Assembly (NCBI GenBank): GCA_964479445.1
Contig: CAYZMH010000004.1
Span: 1 to 64,000, forward strand
DNA length: 64,000 nucleotides
Reading direction: 5' to 3'
From: CAYZMH01 sp964479445
GTDB taxonomy: Bacteria; Bacteroidota; Bacteroidia; Bacteroidales; GCA-2748055
The position numbers were made by a program, and so were the translations under genes. This document shows, one piece after another, positions 8,275 to 17,371 of the stretch. The notes under the pieces were generated by a model. The model searched no databases, was not told the DNA's origin, and saw only the letters and a list, made by a program, of their open reading frames with translations. Numbering within the stretch: position 1 is the stretch's first letter; every line of letters begins with the position of its first letter.

Positions 8275-10568
8275 AATGATGTTGATTTCTTATTAAACAA
8301 TAGATAACCAAAACTAAGTTGTATATTCCATGGCCTATCCTCAGCAGTTAAATATGAAATATTCAACGTAATTGGTCCTACCGGTGTAATCATATTTAAA
8401 GATCCATTGAACAGCGGGTACATCCTTCGAAAATAATCTCCAAAATATGCCCGGTTCTCTTCATCCTTCATAATCTCTCTCATTGGTATATATAAATACC
8501 CTTCCATTTTGAAAAATAGATTGTTCCGTATCTCGTATACCGGCATAACTCCAGCTGCCATATACTCATAAGCATGATAACTCTCCATAAAAATGGAGTT
8601 AGTAATTATTGTGGGATTAAAAGCCGGTGCCTCTATGATTGTGGCAATATAATTATTCAACAGAGGTTTGTAACTGTATTCAGCTTTGAAATAATAACCC
8701 ATCTTCCATTTTTTATTCAACCTGTAGTATGAATGATCCTCAAAAGCCAGCGATCCCCACCAATAATTGTTGCTGGCAAATGTGCCACTTACGGAGGTAT
8801 TGCCAGGTAAATATTGTTCGGTGCCATAACCCACTCTCACAGAAAAATTTCTCATCTTGCCGTCCTTAGGAAACTGTTTATTATCTAAGGTATTACGCTT
8901 TATCGCCGCATAAAGACTTACTTTATTAATCGATGAAACATCTGCAGTATCTTCCGTGGTAAAATTATTGGTTTGATAATAGGTATTATTTGTTCTGCCA
9001 ACCCCAATACCACCAACCAAAATACCATTCACAGCGTATGGAATACCTGCGTCTGCCCTGAAATTTGTTTCATTCTTTATAACATATGTCTGGCGGCTGT
9101 CGTCAAAGAAAAAATCAGCTGCCTGCTGATTATAATCCCACCGGTTATAATTAAAGTTACCTTCAAAGAACACCGGAATGGCAGTAGGATAATCAAAGCG
9201 TATACCCAGGTTAACTCCATCATATAATTGTCCGAATTGAATGTTCCCTTTGGCATGAGTAGATATTTCAGATAACTCCCTGTAGCTCACCCCCAGAAAA
9301 GTTTGCGTTTTTCCACCAGTTGAGAAATATAACCCAAAATCGGTCTCCAGCGGAGTTTTGGGTTTCACCTTTAAATTCAGGGTGAAAAGTTCGCCATTTT
9401 CATTATAAATTGCCCGCGGATACAAATAGGATATATTGTTGTCATGCACAAGTTTGAGATACTCTTGCTTCAGGTTTTTCAGATCAATCGTATCCTCATC
9501 CCTTCTTATACTTTTTTCGATATAACTTTTTTGAAATTCATTGATTCCTTCAATTTCAATCTCTTTAAACCTTAACCTGGGCCATTTTTCTTTAAATGCG
9601 CTTCGTTTCGTCTCCAAAGTAATTGAATTTTCGGCTTTCCTCGGTATCAATTCCTTGATCCTGTTCATACTATCCAGTGTATTCTGATATCCTTTCCGGA
9701 CATATTCCTCTAATTTCGAGAATCCCAGAAGGTTCGCATCTTGAAAATCCATCTCTATAAGTACCCCTTTCTCTTCAGGAATACTGTATCCCGCGGGTTT
9801 CATGACCATATTTTCCAGTTGTTCAAGCAGATCGTCCTCTTCCGGAGCCTTATTCTCCTCTGCAGTTTTACTTCCGATAACTACATCCGGCCGAAAGGCC
9901 TCCACCACCCGGTCATAAGGAAAATTGTTATAGATACCACCATCATACATAATATTTCCATCGATCGTTATGGGCCGGAAATATACCGGGAAGGTCATAG
10001 AAGCTCTGACAGCCTGACCCAGATCACCTTTTCTGAAAACAATTTCTTTATTATTGCTGATGTCGGATCCGATGCACAGAAACGGCACAAACAAATTATC
10101 AAAATCATATCCTGCAGCTGCCGCTGCAGGGGCATAGATGGACATAACCGCAAAATCCATCAAATGATTTGGAACAATACTCAATGGCAGTTTTGTCTTT
10201 GGAATAGTATCCTCTACATTAAATCCTACATTGATCAAATCGGGCAGGGGAGTCTCCTGCTTAAAATAATACCGGTATTGTTCTGTAATCGTACCGGTAT
10301 ACCAGTTATTAAAATCGTCGGATTGAATAATATCAATCATCTCATTGGTCGTATATCCCATGGCATATAAACTACCTATGATTGCTCCCATAGAAGTACC
10401 GCCAATATAATCAATCGGAACCCGGTTCTCTTCCAGTGCTTTTATAACACCAATATGTGCCAAACCTTTAGAGCCGCCACCGCTGAGAACGAGTCCGACC
10501 GTCTGACCAAACACAGGTAAAGAAACCAGTACAAGAGCTATAAAAATGAAAAATCTCTTCCCGTACAT
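8271..10568 (-). CDS. Patatin-like phospholipase fused to a POTRA/outer-membrane beta-barrel
   Basis: A 765-residue outer-membrane protein of the PlpD/RssA-fusion type. A signal peptide ends near residue 21. The patatin domain spans about 22-310 with oxyanion motif SGGGSKG, nucleophile elbow GGTSMG (Ser59) and catalytic Asp in DGGIYNNFP (Asp209). A POTRA-like segment follows at about 335-410, beginning RLRFKEIEIEGINEF. The C-terminal third is an aromatic-rich beta-barrel. Such proteins hydrolyse phospholipids and may be surface-tethered (type Vd-like arrangement). It is the first gene of the minus-strand run and diverges from the cyclophilin gene with only 53 bp between starts. Confidence 0.9.
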   Translation of the reverse strand: MYGKRFFIFIALVLVSLPVFGQTVGLVLSGGGSKGLAHIGVIKALEENRVPIDYIGGTSMGAIIGSLYAMGYTTNEMIDIIQSDDFNNWYTGTITEQYRYYFKQETPLPDLINVGFNVEDTIPKTKLPLSIVPNHLMDFAVMSIYAPAAAAAGYDFDNLFVPFLCIGSDISNNKEIVFRKGDLGQAVRASMTFPVYFRPITIDGNIMYDGGIYNNFPYDRVVEAFRPDVVIGSKTAEENKAPEEDDLLEQLENMVMKPAGYSIPEEKGVLIEMDFQDANLLGFSKLEEYVRKGYQNTLDSMNRIKELIPRKAENSITLETKRSAFKEKWPRLRFKEIEIEGINEFQKSYIEKSIRRDEDTIDLKNLKQEYLKLVHDNNISYLYPRAIYNENGELFTLNLKVKPKTPLETDFGLYFSTGGKTQTFLGVSYRELSEISTHAKGNIQFGQLYDGVNLGIRFDYPTAIPVFFEGNFNYNRWDYNQQAADFFFDDSRQTYVIKNETNFRADAGIPYAVNGILVGGIGVGRTNNTYYQTNNFTTEDTADVSSINKVSLYAAIKRNTLDNKQFPKDGKMRNFSVRVGYGTEQYLPGNTSVSGTFASNNYWWGSLAFEDHSYYRLNKKWKMGYYFKAEYSYKPLLNNYIATIIEAPAFNPTIITNSIFMESYHAYEYMAAGVMPVYEIRNNLFFKMEGYLYIPMREIMKDEENRAYFGDYFRRMYPLFNGSLNMITPVGPITLNISYLTAEDRPWNIQLSFGYLLFNKKSTSL

Positions 10569-10621
10569 TTATTAAAATCTTAATACCTTTATTAATTATT
10601 TATCCTATAAATTTAAGCGTT

Positions 10622-11290
10622 ATGTTTAAAGTAATTTCTCTTCTCATATTTTCGCTGCTCGCCGCTTCCTCAACTCTATGCCAGGAATCACCGGGTAATT
10701 ATCAGCTTGCAGTTATTGACACCGATAAAGGTTCCATTACGGTACAACTTTATAATAAAACTCCTGTTCACCGAGATAATTTTATAAAGTTAATAAAGCA
10801 GCGCTATTTTGACAATCAGTTGTTCCACCGTGTCATTAAAAACTTTATGGTACAGGGAGGAGACCCACACTCTGTCAATGCAGCTCGTGGACAGCGCCTC
10901 GGTTCTGCCGGACCAGGATATACACTTCCTGCTGAATTTCATCCGGAACTATTTCATAAAAAGGGAGCACTGGCAGCTGCCAGGCGAGGTGATAAGGCAA
11001 ACCCGGAAAAACATTCCTCCGGATCTCAGTTCTATATTGTTCAGGGTCGTACCTTTACTGTTGAGGAATTGGAGGTCATGGAGCACAAAGGACTGCACGA
11101 ACCTTTCACACCCACACAGATTAAAATGTATACAACGCTGGGCGGAACACCCCACCTGGACGGTGATTATACTGTATTCGGCGAAGTGATTGAGGGGCTG
11201 GATGTAGTTGATCGGATTGCCTCTGTTGAAACCGATGACTACGACAGGCCCTTGAAAGATATAAAATATTCTATCCGCCTGTTAGAATAG
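10622..11290 (+). CDS. Secreted cyclophilin-type peptidyl-prolyl cis-trans isomerase
   Basis: Catalyses cis-trans isomerisation at X-Pro bonds, assisting folding of exported proteins. A hydrophobic signal sequence occupies residues 1-20. The cyclophilin core follows, with LFHRVIKNFMVQGGDP and GSQFYIVQGR as the conserved active-site blocks. Its 222 residues and the extra loop between the Gln-rich strand and GDYTVFGEVIEGLDVVD are common in Bacteroidetes periplasmic forms. A weak promoter-like TACCTTTA is at 10584-10591. It precedes pheS by 41 bp. Confidence 0.93.
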   Translation: MFKVISLLIFSLLAASSTLCQESPGNYQLAVIDTDKGSITVQLYNKTPVHRDNFIKLIKQRYFDNQLFHRVIKNFMVQGGDPHSVNAARGQRLGSAGPGYTLPAEFHPELFHKKGALAAARRGDKANPEKHSSGSQFYIVQGRTFTVEELEVMEHKGLHEPFTPTQIKMYTTLGGTPHLDGDYTVFGEVIEGLDVVDRIASVETDDYDRPLKDIKYSIRLLE

Positions 11291-11331
11291 ATAGCATTTT
11301 ACTATTTTTACCGCCTCAAAACCTGAACAAA

Positions 11332-12351
11332 ATGCAAGAGAAAATATCATCACTGTTTCGTGAGGCTAAAGAATTCGTTCCAGGTGATAAGGCTTCTGTA
11401 GAAGAGTTTCGCATAGCGTTTCTCGGTAAAAAAGGACATCTGAATTCTTTGTTCTCCTCATTCAGGTCAATCCCAAATCATCAAAAAAAAGAGATTGGAA
11501 AACAGATCAATGAGCTTAAACAGTTTGTCAATGATAAAGTTGTCCGTTTACAGGCAGAGTTTGAAGAAGAGTCCTTGAACAACACTGTTCCTGATTTGAC
11601 GGTTCCGGGTAAATCAATCCCCCTTGGGGCACGTCATCCGCTATCCGTTATTCGCAACCATATTATTGACATTTTTAACCGTCAAGGTTATACGATTTCA
11701 GAAGGTCCTGAAATAGAGGATGACTGGCATGTTTTCTCCGCTTTAAATTTTCCACCCGAGCATCCTGCCAGAGACATGCAGGATACCTTCTTCATTGAGA
11801 AGGATCCGGATGTGCTTCTTCGTACACATACTTCTTCTGTGCAGGTAAGAGTTATGGAAAAAAACCAGCCTCCTATTCGCACTATTTCACCCGGCCGCGT
11901 TTTCAGAAACGAGGCTATTTCTGCTCGTGCGCATTGTATATTTCACCAGGTAGAAGGTCTCTATATCGATGAAGATGTCTCTTTTGCAGATCTTAAACAA
12001 ACTCTGATGTATTTTGCAAAAGAGATGTTTGGTCACGATACCCGGATACGGTTCAGACCCTCCTACTTTCCTTTTACAGAACCATCTGCTGAAATGGATA
12101 TCAGTTGTGAAATATGTGGGGGTAAAGGGTGTAACGTGTGTAAATACACCGGATGGCTTGAGATTCTTGGCTGTGGTATGGTGGATCCCAATGTACTAGA
12201 TTTCTGCAATATAGACAGTAAAAAATATACCGGTTTTGCTTTCGGCATGGGAATTGAACGGATCGCCATGCTTAAATACCAGGTAAAGGATCTTCGCCTC
12301 TATTTTGAAAACGACGTCCGTTTTCTCAGGCAGTTTTCATCAGCCTTTTAG
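11332..12351 (+). CDS. pheS: Phenylalanyl-tRNA synthetase alpha subunit
   Basis: PheS pairs with PheT to charge tRNA-Phe. The 339-residue protein has the N-terminal tRNA-binding coiled coil (about 1-85), class II motif 2 (SPGRVFRNEAISARAHCIFH) and motif 3 (GFAFGMGIERIAMLKY), with the Cys-rich CEICGGKGCNVCKYTGW stretch seen in some PheS proteins. No pheT is adjacent in this window, so the two subunits are encoded apart. The stop codon overlaps the convergent osmC gene by 4 bp. Confidence 0.97.
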   Translation: MQEKISSLFREAKEFVPGDKASVEEFRIAFLGKKGHLNSLFSSFRSIPNHQKKEIGKQINELKQFVNDKVVRLQAEFEEESLNNTVPDLTVPGKSIPLGARHPLSVIRNHIIDIFNRQGYTISEGPEIEDDWHVFSALNFPPEHPARDMQDTFFIEKDPDVLLRTHTSSVQVRVMEKNQPPIRTISPGRVFRNEAISARAHCIFHQVEGLYIDEDVSFADLKQTLMYFAKEMFGHDTRIRFRPSYFPFTEPSAEMDISCEICGGKGCNVCKYTGWLEILGCGMVDPNVLDFCNIDSKKYTGFAFGMGIERIAMLKYQVKDLRLYFENDVRFLRQFSSAF

Positions 12352-12776
12352 GTATCCTGATTCTCATCGTAAACAATCTCATGGTCCAGGGGAAATGCTT
12401 TGGAATAATTGGCCGACACTCCGCAATATCTTTCCCGGGACAAACTGACTGCTTTTTCAATCTTCGCTTTCGGTAAATCTTTACCGCTGAACCGATAGAT
12501 CACCTTCATTGACTTGTATTGAACCGGGTGTTCTTCAGTCTGTTCTGCTTCTACTTCTACATTGAAAGAATCATATTCAACCCTCATTTTTCGTAAAATC
12601 GACACAACATCCATTCCTGTACACCCTGCCAGTGCCACCATCATCAGTGGTTTGGGCCTTGGACCCATATCCTTTCCGCCTTTTTCTTCATTTGCATCCA
12701 GGTATAGCTTATGTCCGTTTACCTCTGTTTCAAACGACATACCATTGAGCCATTGTAAATTTATCCGGTCACTCAT
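12348..12776 (-). CDS. OsmC/Ohr family protein
   Basis: A 142-residue OsmC-fold thiol peroxidase-type protein. The two redox cysteines are seen in GCTGMDVVSIL (Cys52) and RYCGVSANY (Cys118), the standard positions. Members reduce organic hydroperoxides or serve related osmotic and oxidative stress roles. The gene is monocistronic and divergent from the Crp/Fnr regulator, which may control it; that link is inference from adjacency only. Confidence 0.9.
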   Translation of the reverse strand: MSDRINLQWLNGMSFETEVNGHKLYLDANEEKGGKDMGPRPKPLMMVALAGCTGMDVVSILRKMRVEYDSFNVEVEAEQTEEHPVQYKSMKVIYRFSGKDLPKAKIEKAVSLSRERYCGVSANYSKAFPLDHEIVYDENQDT

Positions 12777-12820
12777 AATTTCTTATATTTACGGTTGTTA
12801 CATTTTTTTCTTATATATTT

Positions 12821-12830
12821 ATGTATACAT
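12821..12830. promoter_or_regulatory. Perfect 10-bp palindrome directly before the crp/fnr start codon
   Basis: ATGTATACAT is its own reverse complement and abuts the chosen ATG at 12831. Its position between two divergent genes, one a DNA-binding regulator, fits an autoregulatory operator, but a 10-bp AT-rich palindrome can occur by chance. An upstream TTG and TATATTTA with 16 bp between them make a weak promoter candidate. Confidence 0.25.
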
Positions 12831-13532
12831 ATGCCTATTCACGATGATCAAATAACCTGCGATTCCTGTTTTATTCGCTCACACTCCCTTTTTCGTCATT
12901 TAACCGATGAAGAATTTCAACACATATCCCTCAACAAGATAACAGAAAGCTACAAAAGAGGTTCAATCATTTACCAGGAAGGTAATCGGATGAAGGGCTT
13001 TTTCTGTGTCCACTCAGGCATTATTAAAATCTATAAAACCGGTTTTGATGGTAAAGAGCAAATCATCCGATTCGCCAAAACAGGAGATATCATCGGCTAC
13101 CGTTCCGTACTTAACAATGAGCCTGCCTGTACTACCAGTGAAGTTATAGCTGATTGCGTGGTTTGCCATATTTCATCAAATACATTGTTTAATCTTGTTA
13201 AAAACAACGGGAATTTTGCGCTGGAGCTGATGCAACTAACCTGCGTGGAACTGGGTGAAGCCAATTCTTACATAACAGATATTGCACAAAAAACTGTCCG
13301 TGAGCGTCTAGCAGAAGTTTTGCTTCATCTGAAAGATGAATTTAAAATCGATAGTGCAGGATATTTAAACATTTTATTAACCCGCGAAGAACTTGCCAAC
13401 ATTGTCGGTACTGCTACAGAGTCTGTTATACGTCTGCTTTCTGAATTTAAGCAGGATCAATTGATTGCTGTCAATGGAAGAAAAATAAAAATCCTGGATG
13501 AACAAGGATTGCATCGAATATCCAACCTGTAA
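12831..13532 (+). CDS. Crp/Fnr-family transcriptional regulator
   Basis: A 233-residue regulator: N-terminal CDSCFIRSHSLF (a CxxC pair common in Bacteroidetes Fnr-like proteins), a cyclic-nucleotide-binding-type beta-roll at about 25-125, a dimerisation helix, and a C-terminal winged helix with the recognition region LTREELANIVGTATESVIR. I chose Met at 12831, because the in-frame upstream Met at 12795 adds a hydrophobic stretch not seen in the family. Whether the two Cys bind a cluster or sense redox is unknown. The convergent small membrane protein gene begins 2 bp past the stop. Confidence 0.9.
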   Translation: MPIHDDQITCDSCFIRSHSLFRHLTDEEFQHISLNKITESYKRGSIIYQEGNRMKGFFCVHSGIIKIYKTGFDGKEQIIRFAKTGDIIGYRSVLNNEPACTTSEVIADCVVCHISSNTLFNLVKNNGNFALELMQLTCVELGEANSYITDIAQKTVRERLAEVLLHLKDEFKIDSAGYLNILLTREELANIVGTATESVIRLLSEFKQDQLIAVNGRKIKILDEQGLHRISNL

Positions 13533-13534
13533 AG

Positions 13535-13705
13535 CTATTCCACATACCTGTTTAGCAGGATATGCCCGATAAAACCCACTACGATAAGAGCAAGACTTAT
13601 CCCGAGTTTTGTATTCGTTTGTGTTTGATTAAACACTACGAGACTGAGAAAAATAACTCCAATTAGAATCAGCAGAAGACCCAAATTTCTTACTAGTTGC
13701 TTCAT
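13535..13705 (-). CDS. Small two-helix membrane protein
   Basis: A 56-residue open reading frame starting MKQLVRNLGLLLILIGVIFL and ending HILLNRYVE. It has two hydrophobic helices (about 8-25 and 35-52) joined by a polar turn, NQTQTNTK. Similar short proteins with an N-terminal VRNLG motif are, to my recollection, found in other Bacteroidales, and its clean two-helix pattern supports coding. It lies 43 bp downstream of ruvB on the same strand and may be the last gene of that operon. Function unknown. Confidence 0.65.
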   Translation of the reverse strand: MKQLVRNLGLLLILIGVIFLSLVVFNQTQTNTKLGISLALIVVGFIGHILLNRYVE

Positions 13706-13748
13706 GTTGGCTTTCTTTTTTTAATGCGCACCAAATATACATAAAATA

Positions 13749-14771
13749 TCAAAACAAGAGATGTTGATCATCTCGATATTTACCCAAATGTTTGTAGGAT
13801 AACTCTGTAACTTCCCTTCCCCTGGGTGTCCTCTTGATATACCCCTCCTTAATTAGAAAAGGTTCATACACCTCTTCAATAGTACCTGCTTCCTCTCCGA
13901 CTGCCGTGGCAATGGTACTTAACCCCACAGGTCCGCCTCTGAATTTATCAATAATCGTTGATAATATTTTATTATCCATTTCATCCAGACCTGATTTATC
14001 GATATTCAGTGCTTCCAGACCTATATTTGTAATTCTCCTGTCGATGGTACCCGATCCTTTTACCTGAGCGAAATCACGGATTCTTCTCAATATTGCATTG
14101 GCAATCCTTGGTGTTCCCCTGCTTCTTGAAGCAATCTCTTCAGCCGCGTCTTCCTGGATCTTAATCTCCAGAATCGAGGCAGATCGCTTTATAATACCCT
14201 GTAATACCTGTTTATCGTAATATTCCAATAATGAAGTTATCCCAAAACGTGCCCTGAGCGGACCTGTAAGCAAGCCTGATCTGGTGGTTGCTCCGATCAG
14301 TGTAAAAGGATTCAAGGTAATCTGCACAGATCTTGCTGCGGGTCCTTTATCAATCATTATATCGATCCTGTAATCCTCCATGGCAGAATAGAGATACTCT
14401 TCCACGATGGGCGACAAACGATGGATCTCATCGATAAAAAGTACATCACCCACCTCCAATCCTGTAAGCAATCCGGCCAGATCTCCCGGTTTATCCAGTA
14501 CCGGACCCGAAGTGATTTTTATATTGACACGCATCTCCTGTGCTATAATATATGCCAGGGTGGTTTTTCCCAATCCGGGCGGTCCATGTAAAAGCACATG
14601 ATCCAATGCTTCCTCCCGCATTCGCGCTGCTTCTACAAATATCTTCAGGTTTTCAACATTTTTTTTCTGACCGGCAAAATCATCAAAACAGAGTGGTCTG
14701 AGTTTTTTCTCAAATTCTTTTTCCGCTTCACTGATCTGATTACTTCTTATTTCAAAATTTTCTTCTGCCAT
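13749..14771 (-). CDS. ruvB: Holliday junction branch migration helicase RuvB
   Basis: RuvB is the hexameric AAA+ motor that drives branch migration with RuvA at Holliday junctions. Residues 63-70 are the Walker A GPPGLGKT, Walker B is DEIHRL, sensor 1 is GATTRSG and the arginine-finger region is PLRARFG. A C-terminal winged helix completes the normal ~340-residue length. ruvA and ruvC are not in the window. It begins 1 bp after the MORN-repeat gene's stop codon. Confidence 0.97.
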   Translation of the reverse strand: MAEENFEIRSNQISEAEKEFEKKLRPLCFDDFAGQKKNVENLKIFVEAARMREEALDHVLLHGPPGLGKTTLAYIIAQEMRVNIKITSGPVLDKPGDLAGLLTGLEVGDVLFIDEIHRLSPIVEEYLYSAMEDYRIDIMIDKGPAARSVQITLNPFTLIGATTRSGLLTGPLRARFGITSLLEYYDKQVLQGIIKRSASILEIKIQEDAAEEIASRSRGTPRIANAILRRIRDFAQVKGSGTIDRRITNIGLEALNIDKSGLDEMDNKILSTIIDKFRGGPVGLSTIATAVGEEAGTIEEVYEPFLIKEGYIKRTPRGREVTELSYKHLGKYRDDQHLLF

Positions 14772-16376
14772 TTACCGTATCAGTTTAATATCTCTTTCGG
14801 GCAAACGAACCTTTACACCGTTTATTCGTACCTCTTTATTTTTCTTGTATGTAATTGTCATTTCCAGATTCCCCTCTTTATCGAACTTTTTCCAATTCCT
14901 CTCCCTAATTCCCATTTCGTAAAACTGTTCCTCTTTCAAATTTCCATTGGGATAGTAATATTTATGTCTTCCATCCGGATTACCCTGGATGTAAGAACCT
15001 TCATATTTCAATGTTCCATCATTGTAAAAATAGTTCCATTCCCCTTCCCGTAAACCAAAAACAAATTTACCTATTTCCTGGTGATCACCTACCTGGTATT
15101 TCCATACACCATCTTTTTCTCCATTCACATAATTGCCTTCTGTAATCACCCTGCCCTTTTCATCATATTCTGTAAAATACCCATCTTGCTGACCATTGAA
15201 ATAGTGTTCCTCCCTCCAAACGTCACCATTCTGGTAATACCAAATCCATTTCCCCTCATACCTTCCATTGGTGAATCTGCCTTTTTGTTCCACGTCACCA
15301 TCCCTAAAATAGTAAGTCCAGCTTCCATTTTTGCGATTATTCCTGTAATTTCCTTCCGCTCTTATTTCACCTGTCAGATAGTAATCAATCCATTTTCCTT
15401 TTCTATTACCCTGCTCATCAACGATTCCTTCTGCTACTTTAACTCCTTTCTCATTGTAAATGTAAGCATTAATCACAGCACCCGTGGTATCATAAAACCT
15501 ATGGATCCCTATTGGAATTTCTTCCCTGTAAGCTCCTGAGAAAACCAATCGTCCCTCCTCATCAAATGTTCTTTTAAAATCTACTATTTCTCTAGCCTCC
15601 TCATCAATCTCTTCCACAATAGCGCCTCCTTCGTACCGCATAGCCTGTATCAATTCCCCCTCCCTGTCATATTCCCTGTAATACCCGTTTAATTGTCCAT
15701 CCAGGTAATTTTCTTCCTTTTTTAACTGACCGTTTTCATAAAAAGTTTTATATGTTCCCTGTTTTCTTCCATATGCATCCGTACGGTTAATCCTTTCCCT
15801 GCTCACAACGAAGTCATCGTTATATTGTACCAGGGTTATAATGGTACTATCCTTATCGAACTCCTTCCCGATTCCCTGTCTGTCACCCTGTTCATAAGGC
15901 ACAATACGCTGTAACTCCCCGGTATTATAGTAATAGTAGGATTCCCCCTCTTTTTTGTCATTCACATACAGTTCTTTCGATGCAATTGTCCTTTTTCCCG
16001 GACGATCAGGGTTTTTATACTGATAAGTGATAGAATATCCGCTTCGTTCCCCTAATTTATAATTGATCACCTGTGTGAGCTCCCCTCCCTGATTATAAAA
16101 TCGCCAGGTACTATCCAGAAGAAAATTGTTACGTTTCCCTTCCGATTTCTTAATTCCTGTTACATAATAGGTTATCCAATACCCATCGGGTTTACCATCT
16201 CTTATAATCCCCTCGCTGGATACCTGTCCGTTCGGATAGTATATTTTTACCGGTCCGTCCTCCTTGTCAACCTGCCCTTTCAGAGAAAAGGAGAAGGATA
16301 TAGACACGATCAGCAAAATCATTATTTTGCAATCCATAGTTCTAAAAAATATATTACCGGTATTAGCTCTGCTCAT
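14772..16376 (-). CDS. Exported MORN/YwqK-type repeat protein
   Basis: A protein of up to 534 residues, with a hydrophobic signal segment (MILLIVSISFSFSLKG) and then about fifteen tandem units of the MORN_2 type, pattern GxWxxYYxxGxLxxEGxYxNGxxDG (for example GKWIDYYLTGEIRAEGNY and GSWTYYFRDGDVEQKG). Databases often label such proteins YwqK antitoxin-like, but no toxin partner is present. The ATG at 16376 overlaps the nadA stop codon (ATGA), giving translational coupling; an internal Met at residue 14 is a plausible alternative start. The role is probably cell-envelope related but cannot be stated. Confidence 0.85.
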   Translation of the reverse strand: MSRANTGNIFFRTMDCKIMILLIVSISFSFSLKGQVDKEDGPVKIYYPNGQVSSEGIIRDGKPDGYWITYYVTGIKKSEGKRNNFLLDSTWRFYNQGGELTQVINYKLGERSGYSITYQYKNPDRPGKRTIASKELYVNDKKEGESYYYYNTGELQRIVPYEQGDRQGIGKEFDKDSTIITLVQYNDDFVVSRERINRTDAYGRKQGTYKTFYENGQLKKEENYLDGQLNGYYREYDREGELIQAMRYEGGAIVEEIDEEAREIVDFKRTFDEEGRLVFSGAYREEIPIGIHRFYDTTGAVINAYIYNEKGVKVAEGIVDEQGNRKGKWIDYYLTGEIRAEGNYRNNRKNGSWTYYFRDGDVEQKGRFTNGRYEGKWIWYYQNGDVWREEHYFNGQQDGYFTEYDEKGRVITEGNYVNGEKDGVWKYQVGDHQEIGKFVFGLREGEWNYFYNDGTLKYEGSYIQGNPDGRHKYYYPNGNLKEEQFYEMGIRERNWKKFDKEGNLEMTITYKKNKEVRINGVKVRLPERDIKLIR

Positions 16377-17371
16377 AATCCTAACCTATCGGATATCTCC
16401 AGCATTTTTCTGATTGGTTTTTCAGCTTTCTTTCTAAGTTCTTCATTCATTGTAATCTCAGGTATTTCGTATTTCAAAGTATTGTAAATCTTGCCAGGGG
16501 TAATCAATTTCATAAATTTACAATCATTGCATGCACATGTGGAGTCATTGGGGGGAGCTGCTATGAATTTTTTATCCGGACTTTTCTTTCGCATTTGATG
16601 CAGAATTCCTGATTCTGTTGCCACTATAAAAGTACTGGCATTACTCTCCCCGGAATAGTTTAAAAGCGAGGAAGTTGAACCGATGTGATCCGCTACAATT
16701 CTTACCGGTTCTTCACATTCCGGGTGAGCTATAATTTGCGCGTCAGGATATTGGTTTTTGAGTTCCAGTATACGTTCAAGACTAAATTCCTCATGAACAT
16801 GACATGCACCATCCCAAACCACCATATTCCTTCCTGTTATTTTATTAATATAGTTTCCCAGATTTCTATCGGGAGCAAAAATAATTTTTTCATCTTCTGG
16901 CAGATCACTGATAATGTGATGTGCATTGGTCGAGGTACATACAATATCAGTAAGTGCTTTTATCTCTGCAGTGGTATTCACATAGGAAACGACCGTATGA
17001 TCAGGATATCTTTTTTTGAAATCAGCAAAGGCAGCGGGCGGACACGAATCTGCAAGGGAACAACCGGCTAAAAGATCAGGTATCAGAACCTTTTTATCCG
17101 GAGAAAGTATTTTTGCGGTCTCAGCCATAAAATGAACTCCGGCAAATACAATAATGTCTGCATCGGTGCTTGCTGCCTTCCTGGAAAGATCCAGGCTGTC
17201 TCCTACAAAATCCGCCATATCCTGGATATCATTTTCCTGGTAAAAGTGTGCGAGGATTACAGCATTCTTATCTCTACTCATTTTATCAATCTCTTCCATG
17301 ATATCAATCGAGGGATCAATGGTTGCTTTTACAAAACCATTCTCTACTTTAACGTTATCAACAATTCCCAT
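16373..17371 (-). CDS. nadA: Quinolinate synthase NadA
   Basis: NadA condenses iminoaspartate with dihydroxyacetone phosphate to quinolinate in de novo NAD synthesis, using a [4Fe-4S] cluster. Cluster-type cysteines are visible in LLAGCSLADSCPP (Cys104 region), HPECEEPV and DSTCACNDCKFM, and the triplicated fold motifs VILAHFYQ, VVSYVNTTAEIKA and IIAHPECE are present. Length (332) is normal. nadB and nadC are absent here. It leads a minus-strand operon with the MORN protein and ruvB. The AT-rich upstream region has a weak -7-like TAGATTTA (17399-17406). Confidence 0.97.
   Translation of the reverse strand: MGIVDNVKVENGFVKATIDPSIDIMEEIDKMSRDKNAVILAHFYQENDIQDMADFVGDSLDLSRKAASTDADIIVFAGVHFMAETAKILSPDKKVLIPDLLAGCSLADSCPPAAFADFKKRYPDHTVVSYVNTTAEIKALTDIVCTSTNAHHIISDLPEDEKIIFAPDRNLGNYINKITGRNMVVWDGACHVHEEFSLERILELKNQYPDAQIIAHPECEEPVRIVADHIGSTSSLLNYSGESNASTFIVATESGILHQMRKKSPDKKFIAAPPNDSTCACNDCKFMKLITPGKIYNTLKYEIPEITMNEELRKKAEKPIRKMLEISDRLGL

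Noticed and set aside
14772..16376. Toxin-antitoxin module based on the YwqK-like repeats
   Set aside because: There is no toxin-like gene nearby, and the protein is exported; the repeat is simply the MORN_2 type.
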